A stretch of DNA of 64,000 bases. Origin: Pseudoxanthomonas sp. F37. Lineage in GTDB: Bacteria > Pseudomonadota > Gammaproteobacteria > Xanthomonadales > Xanthomonadaceae. Positions 59,902-64,000 of the stretch are shown piece after piece. The DNA is taken from NCBI RefSeq assembly GCF_022965755.1, contig NZ_CP095187.1:3410001-3474000 (forward strand). Direction: 5' to 3'. The position numbers and the translations under genes were made by a program. Below the pieces are notes generated by a model, which was not told the origin of the DNA, made no database searches, and saw only the letters and a list, made by a program, of their open reading frames with translations. Within the stretch, counting starts at the first letter, position 1; the number at the start of each line of letters is the position of its first letter.

Positions 59902-60480
59902 TCACTTGCCGGCGTCGGCGGTCGCTTCGGTGGTGATCTTCAGGCTGACCTCGTCGCTGACCATCGGCGCGTACGCACCCAGGCCGAAATCGCTGCGCTT
60001 GACGGTGGCGGTGGCGTCGAAGCCGATCGCCGGCACCTTCTTCATCGGGTGCTCGCCCGCCTTGTTCAGGGTCACGTCCAGCACCACCGGCTGGGTGACG
60101 CCCTTGATGGTCAGGTCGCCGGTGACTTTCAGCTTGCCTTCGCCCGCGGCTTCGACCTGGGTGCTCTTGAAGGTGGCGGCGGGATACTTGGCGGCGTCGA
60201 ACCACTTGTCGCTGGTCAGGTGGTCGTAGAACTGGTCGGCCAGCGCGCTCAAGCCGGTCAGCGGCAGGGTGACCTGCACGCTGGACGCGGACACCTTGTC
60301 GGCGTCATAGACCAGCGTGCCATCGACCTGGCCGAAGTTGATGCTCGGGTTGGAGTAGCCGAAATGGTTCCAGCTGGCCAGCAAGTTGGTGTGGCCGGGG
60401 TCGAGCTTGTAGGTCACCGGCGCGGCGAAGGCGGAGCCGGCGAAGGCGAACAGGGCGGCAACGAGCAGGGTCTTGCGCAT
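59902..60480 (-). CDS. YceI-family periplasmic protein
   Basis: A 192-residue lipocalin-like protein. The signal peptide is MRKTLLVAALFAFAGSAFA. The beta-barrel shows YKLDPGHTNLLASWNHFGYS, LPLTGLSALADQFYDHLTSD, FKSTQVEA, VTGDLTIKGVTQPVVLDV and IGFDATATVKRSDFGLGAY, all matching YceI. Family members bind polyisoprenoids or similar lipids; the true role is unclear. It is followed by a strong terminator. Confidence 0.93.
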   Translation of the reverse strand: MRKTLLVAALFAFAGSAFAAPVTYKLDPGHTNLLASWNHFGYSNPSINFGQVDGTLVYDADKVSASSVQVTLPLTGLSALADQFYDHLTSDKWFDAAKYPAATFKSTQVEAAGEGKLKVTGDLTIKGVTQPVVLDVTLNKAGEHPMKKVPAIGFDATATVKRSDFGLGAYAPMVSDEVSLKITTEATADAGK

Positions 60481-60504
60481 GGGGAGTCTCCGGGTGGTGG
60501 GGTA

Positions 60505-61092
60505 TCAGAGGATGCGCGCGGCTTCGTCGAAGCCCAGGCGCGGGGAACGCGGGAAAATGCTGGCCGGGTCGCCATGGCCCAGGTTGACCAGGATGTCCGA
60601 CTTGATGGCCGTGCCGGCGAAGAAGGCCTCGTCGACCTTGGCGGCGTTGAAGCCCGTCATCGGGCCGGCATCCAGGCCCAGCGCGCGCGCGGCGATGATC
60701 AGATAGGCCGCCTGCAGGCTGGCGTTGCGCAGGGCCGGCTTGGACCGGTTCTCTCGCGGACCCTCGAACCAGGCCTTGGCGTCGGTATGCGGGAACAGGA
60801 ACGGCAGCTTCTCGTGGAAGTCCTCGTCGCGGCCGATGATCACGGTCACCGGCGCCGCCATGGTCTTGGCGTAGTTGCCTTCGTCCAGCGCCGGACCCAG
60901 CTTGGCCTTGGCCTCGGCCGACTTCACGAACACGAAGCGCGCCGGCGTGGTGTTGGCCTGGGTGGGGCCGAACTTCAGCAGGTCGTACAGCTGGCGCAGC
61001 GTGTCGTCGCTGACCTCGCCGGTGAAGGCGTTGTAGGTGCGGGCGGTGCGGAACAACTGGTCGAGCGAAGCGGCGTCGAGAGGCTGGGACAT
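60505..61092 (-). CDS. Nitroreductase family protein, RutE/HadB-like
   Basis: A 195-residue flavin oxidoreductase. [36 protein letters not shown] and [20 protein letters not shown] match the RutE branch (malonic semialdehyde reductase), which is close to haloacid- or nitro-reductases. Physiological substrate remains open because no rut genes are nearby. It is encoded 24 bp ahead of yceI on the same strand, and diverges from the ELM1 gene. Confidence 0.85.
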   Translation of the reverse strand: MSQPLDAASLDQLFRTARTYNAFTGEVSDDTLRQLYDLLKFGPTQANTTPARFVFVKSAEAKAKLGPALDEGNYAKTMAAPVTVIIGRDEDFHEKLPFLFPHTDAKAWFEGPRENRSKPALRNASLQAAYLIIAARALGLDAGPMTGFNAAKVDEAFFAGTAIKSDILVNLGHGDPASIFPRSPRLGFDEAARIL

Positions 61093-61212
61093 GGGTTACC
61101 TGTCGCAAGGAGGGAAACAGCCGCGGCGGCCGGGCCGGCGGCGCGAAACGGCAGTGTAGAGTGTCCTGACTATGGCAACATCCAATCGCCCCGGAACGGA
61201 TTGTTTTAACCA

Positions 61213-62190
61213 GTGGAACAGGCAGCCCCCGTCCAAACCGACTCCCCGGGCCTGTGCACGTTGACCGACGGCCACGCCGGCAACGTCCGCCAGGCGCAGG
61301 CGTTGGCGCGTGCGCTGGGCGGCGGGGCGCGCGAGCTGGTACTGGCACCCCGTGCGCCATGGCGCTGGGTCGCGCCCCGCCTGCTGCCGGGCGCAGCGCA
61401 TGCGTTCGGTACGGCGTTCCATACGTTGCAGATGCGGCCGCCAAGGCTGGCGATCGGCTGCGGCCGGCAGGCGGCGCTGGCCACCCGCCTGCTGCGCGCG
61501 CGCGGCAGCCGCGCCATCCAGATCCTCGATCCGCGCATCGATCCCTCGCACTGGGACCTGGTCGTTGCACCGGAGCACGACGGCCTCACCGGGCCGAACG
61601 TCCTGACCCTGCTGGGCAGCCTGAACCCGGTCGACGACGCCTGGCTGGCGGACGCGCGCGCCGCGTTTCCCTCCTTCGCCGCCCTGCCCTCGCCGCGCAT
61701 GGCGGTACTGCTGGGCGGCGACAGCGCGCACTACCGTTTCGACACCGCGGCCTTGGGGCGACTGGCGAGCCGGCTGGATGCCGCAGCGAGCACACACAGC
61801 CTGATGCTCACCACGTCGCGGCGCACGCCGCCCGGCGTGGTCGATGCGGTGCGCCGGCGATGGTCGGCACGCGCGGACACCGTGCTCTGGTGCGGCACCG
61901 CCGATGGCCCGAATCCGTATGCAGGCCTGTTGGCCTGGGCGGACCGCATCGTCTGCACGCCGGAATCGGTCAACATGCTGTCGGAGGCCTGTGCCACCCG
62001 CGTACCCGTGCAGGTGTTCGAACCCCACCGTGTCGGCGGGCGCCCCCGCCGCTTCATCGATGCGCTGCTGCGGCGCGGTCGCATCCGCGACTTCGCCGAC
62101 GCGCCGACGGCGTTCGATGGCGAACCCCTGCGCGAGACCGCGCGCATCGCCGCCGAAGTACGCGCGCGCCTGGACCTTCCTGACCACTAG
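61213..62190 (+). CDS. ELM1/GtrOC1-like protein (mitochondrial fission ELM1 family)
   Basis: A 325-residue protein with an NDP-sugar-transferase-like fold. It starts at GTG. LTDGHAGNVRQAQALARALG, IGCGRQAALATRLLRA, VVAPEHDGLTGPNVLTLLGSL, LLGGDSAHYRF and RIVCTPESVNMLSEACATRVPV are typical of the family. Members in proteobacteria often lie near lipopolysaccharide genes, and a role in core glycosylation has been suggested; in plants the homologue acts in mitochondrial fission. It stands alone, and a large perfect hairpin follows. Confidence 0.87.
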   Translation: MEQAAPVQTDSPGLCTLTDGHAGNVRQAQALARALGGGARELVLAPRAPWRWVAPRLLPGAAHAFGTAFHTLQMRPPRLAIGCGRQAALATRLLRARGSRAIQILDPRIDPSHWDLVVAPEHDGLTGPNVLTLLGSLNPVDDAWLADARAAFPSFAALPSPRMAVLLGGDSAHYRFDTAALGRLASRLDAAASTHSLMLTTSRRTPPGVVDAVRRRWSARADTVLWCGTADGPNPYAGLLAWADRIVCTPESVNMLSEACATRVPVQVFEPHRVGGRPRRFIDALLRRGRIRDFADAPTAFDGEPLRETARIAAEVRARLDLPDH

Positions 62191-62241
62191 CAACGGGCGC
62201 CCCCGCAAGGCTGCGAAACGCTCGCAACGCCTCGAAACGCT

Positions 62242-62328
62242 CGTGTGTAGGAGCGGGCCATGCCCGCGATGCTTTTGCTCTGGATGCCGAATCAAGAGCA
62301 TCGCGGGCATGGCCCGCTCCTACACACG
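62242..62328. repeat. Large perfect inverted repeat (GTAGGAGCGGG type)
   Basis: Two 32-bp arms (62242-62273 and 62297-62328) are exact reverse complements around a 23-nt loop. The left arm begins CGTGTGTAGGAGCGGGCCAT, sharing GTAGGAGCG with the repeat at 52593. It lies between the convergent stops of the ELM1-family gene and glnE and may serve as a bidirectional terminator or REP-like element. Confidence 0.87.
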
Positions 62329-62359
62329 GGGGATGACAGCGAGCCGCACCCACCCGCGC

Positions 62360-64000
62360 CTAGGGTGGATCGAACGCAAGCCCGTGCGCGGCGGTCGCCC
62401 GCATCACCACGGCGCGCGCCGTCGCCAGCGTCGCGTTCTCCACCACCAGCCGCGGACGCCGGTCCAGCGTGCAGGCCAGTCCTTCGGCGACGAAGGTCGC
62501 GTGGACCGCATCCAGCGCGTCCGCTTCCTCCGCGGTCAGTGCGCCTTCGGCCGCCAGCGCGGCGATCAGGCCCGGCGTGGCGCGCGGCTGCAGCAGCGCC
62601 GGCTGCGCCAGCGCGTCGCGCAGCACCAGGTACTGCAACAGGAACTCCAGGTCGACCAGGCCACCCGCGCCCTGCTTCAGGTCGAAGCGTGCGACATCGC
62701 TGCGATCGAGCTCGGTGCGCATGCGGGCCCGCATCGTCACCACCTCGTCGCGCAACACGCCGCCCTGGCGCGGACGCGCCAGCGTCGCCGTGCGGATGTC
62801 CTCGAACGCCTGCAGCAGCGTGGCGTCGCCGGCCACGCCGCGCGCGCGCACCAGCGCCTGGTGTTCCCACGTCCACGCGCGCTCGCGCTGGTATTCGTTG
62901 AAGCTGGTCAGCGACGAGACCAACAGCCCCTTGGCGCCATCCGGGCGCAGGCGCACGTCCACGTCGTACAGCCGGCCCGCCGCGGTCACCGCGCCGAGCA
63001 ATGCGACGATCTTCTGCGCCAGCCGCGCATACCAGCGACCGGCCTCCATCGGGCGCGCGCCGTCGGACTCCGACCCGGCCGGCGCGTCGAACAGGAACAC
63101 CAGGTCCAGGTCCGAACCGAACCCCAGCTCCTCGCCGCCCAGGCTGCCGTAGCCGACCACGGCAAAGCGGCCCGCCGCCACGACGCCATGCGCGGCGGCC
63201 ACGTCGCGCAGGGCGATCCGCAGCACGACGCGGACCACTTCGTCGGCCAGCCAGGCCAGCTGGCGCACGCTGTCGCGCGCGGCCTGGCGACCGTCGAGCG
63301 CGGCCAGGGCCACGCGGAAGCTCAACGCCAGCCTGCGCTCGTTCAGTACCCGCAGGCAGCTCTCCGGATCGTCTTCGAGCAACGCCGCTTCGCATTCGCT
63401 GCGCAGTTCGTCGCGGTCGGGCATCGGACCGGACACGCGCGTGTCCAGCAGTTCGTCCAGCAGCAGCGGATAGTGCGCCAGCCGCTCGGACAGCAGCGCA
63501 CTGCGCGCCAGCACGTCGACCAGCCGGCCCAGCGCACTGGGTTGCTCGTCCAGCAGTGCCAGATAGCTGGCGCGGCGCAGGATCGCCTGCAGCAGCGACA
63601 GCACGCGCCGCAGCGCGGCATCGGGCCGGGTGGACCCTGCGCACGCCTGGAGCAGCGCCGGCACCACGCGGTCCAGCCGTGCGCGCGAGGCATCGGACAA
63701 GGCGCGCACGCCGCTGAAATGCGCGAACTCGCGCAACGCGCCGTCGGCCCCGGCCGCGTCGGCGAAACCCGACGCGGCCAGCGTCTGCGCATCGCCCCCT
63801 TCCGGCAGCGCGCGCCAGTAGAGCGCCAGCGCATCCGGCGCCGCATTGCGCTGGCGCGGCGCCAGCAGCTCGGCGAACTCGGCCGACACGCGCGCCCGCT
63901 GCACGTCCAGCATCGCACGCAGGCTGTCCCAGTCCGGTTGGCCGAGGCCGCGCGCGATGCGGTGGCGATCCAGCGGATCGTCCGGCAAGGCATGCGTCTG
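62360..64000 (-). CDS. glnE: Glutamate-ammonia-ligase adenylyltransferase GlnE (5' end outside window)
   Basis: The C-terminal 546 residues or so of GlnE are seen; the frame is open to the right edge, so the start lies outside. GlnE adds and removes AMP from glutamine synthetase according to nitrogen status. The visible nucleotidyltransferase motif [20 protein letters not shown] matches the C-terminal adenylyl-transferase site, followed by [11 protein letters not shown] and the GlnD/UR-type helical domain ([20 protein letters not shown]). The stop is at 62360. E. coli GlnE has 946 residues, so roughly 400 residues are missing. Confidence 0.95.
   Translation of the reverse strand, partial: QTHALPDDPLDRHRIARGLGQPDWDSLRAMLDVQRARVSAEFAELLAPRQRNAAPDALALYWRALPEGGDAQTLAASGFADAAGADGALREFAHFSGVRALSDASRARLDRVVPALLQACAGSTRPDAALRRVLSLLQAILRRASYLALLDEQPSALGRLVDVLARSALLSERLAHYPLLLDELLDTRVSGPMPDRDELRSECEAALLEDDPESCLRVLNERRLALSFRVALAALDGRQAARDSVRQLAWLADEVVRVVLRIALRDVAAAHGVVAAGRFAVVGYGSLGGEELGFGSDLDLVFLFDAPAGSESDGARPMEAGRWYARLAQKIVALLGAVTAAGRLYDVDVRLRPDGAKGLLVSSLTSFNEYQRERAWTWEHQALVRARGVAGDATLLQAFEDIRTATLARPRQGGVLRDEVVTMRARMRTELDRSDVARFDLKQGAGGLVDLEFLLQYLVLRDALAQPALLQPRATPGLIAALAAEGALTAEEADALDAVHATFVAEGLACTLDRRPRLVVENATLATARAVVMRATAAHGLAFDPP

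Overview
The window is very GC-rich, densely coded DNA from a gammaproteobacterium, most likely a Xanthomonadaceae member of the Pseudoxanthomonas/Stenotrophomonas/Xanthomonas group. The pointers are the ilvCGM-ilvA-leuACDB arrangement, short intergenic hairpins beginning GTAGGAGCG, PL10/GH43 pectin genes beside kduI/kduD, and lipid A and O-antigen type genes. The genus is inferred; no rRNA or tRNA gene is present to fix it. I see no insertion sequence, phage, CRISPR array or replication origin.

Layout. (1) 1-6606: a pectin utilisation block on the + strand: pectate lyase (cut by the left edge), GH43 glycosidase, LacI-type regulator, kduI, kduD and an esterase-cupin fusion. The kduI promoter carries an operator-like ACCGGT core. 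(2) 7380-15764: a tight minus-strand operon for 4-hydroxybenzoate: pobA makes protocatechuate, ligAB opens the ring at the 4,5 bond, then ligC, ligI, ligJ and ligK lead to pyruvate and oxaloacetate. It also holds an aldehyde dehydrogenase and a binding-protein-like gene without a signal peptide. A divergent IclR regulator follows, with a long inverted repeat at its 5' end. (3) 16.9-25.98 kb: mixed housekeeping and hypothetical genes: HAD hydrolase, proline-rich lipoprotein, two EF-hand proteins, lytic transglycosylase, pyrophosphatase, a beta-hydroxylase/sulfotransferase fusion, an ion-channel-like protein and a DUF4136 lipoprotein. (4) 26.1-31.0 kb: thiC with a TPP riboswitch, a soluble chemoreceptor and a PhnD-like binding protein. 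(5) 31.0-42.2 kb: branched-chain amino acid synthesis, with ilvD on the minus strand and, divergently, an attenuator-controlled ilvC-ilvG-ilvM-ilvA-leuA-leuC-leuD-leuB operon. (6) 42.2-52.5 kb: a propeller-type diguanylate cyclase, an RND pump operon with a divergent TetR regulator, a frameshifted pcm and tolC. (7) 52.7-59.5 kb: CoA-transferase, waaA, two tail-to-tail LpxL-type acyltransferases, an O-antigen-ligase-like protein and a GT4 glycosyltransferase. (8) 59.5-64.0 kb: zinc-finger protein, YceI, RutE-like nitroreductase, ELM1-family protein and the 3' part of glnE, cut by the right edge.

Most genes are ordinary for this group. The most informative non-coding signals are the ilv leader/attenuator, the TPP riboswitch, the IclR operator, the LacI-type operator and two families of intergenic inverted repeats. 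The observations most worth a second look are the pcm frameshift in a GC run, the signal-less binding protein sitting where an isomerase would be expected, the hydroxylase-sulfotransferase fusion, and a palindrome that encodes the last codons and stops of two convergent acyltransferase genes.
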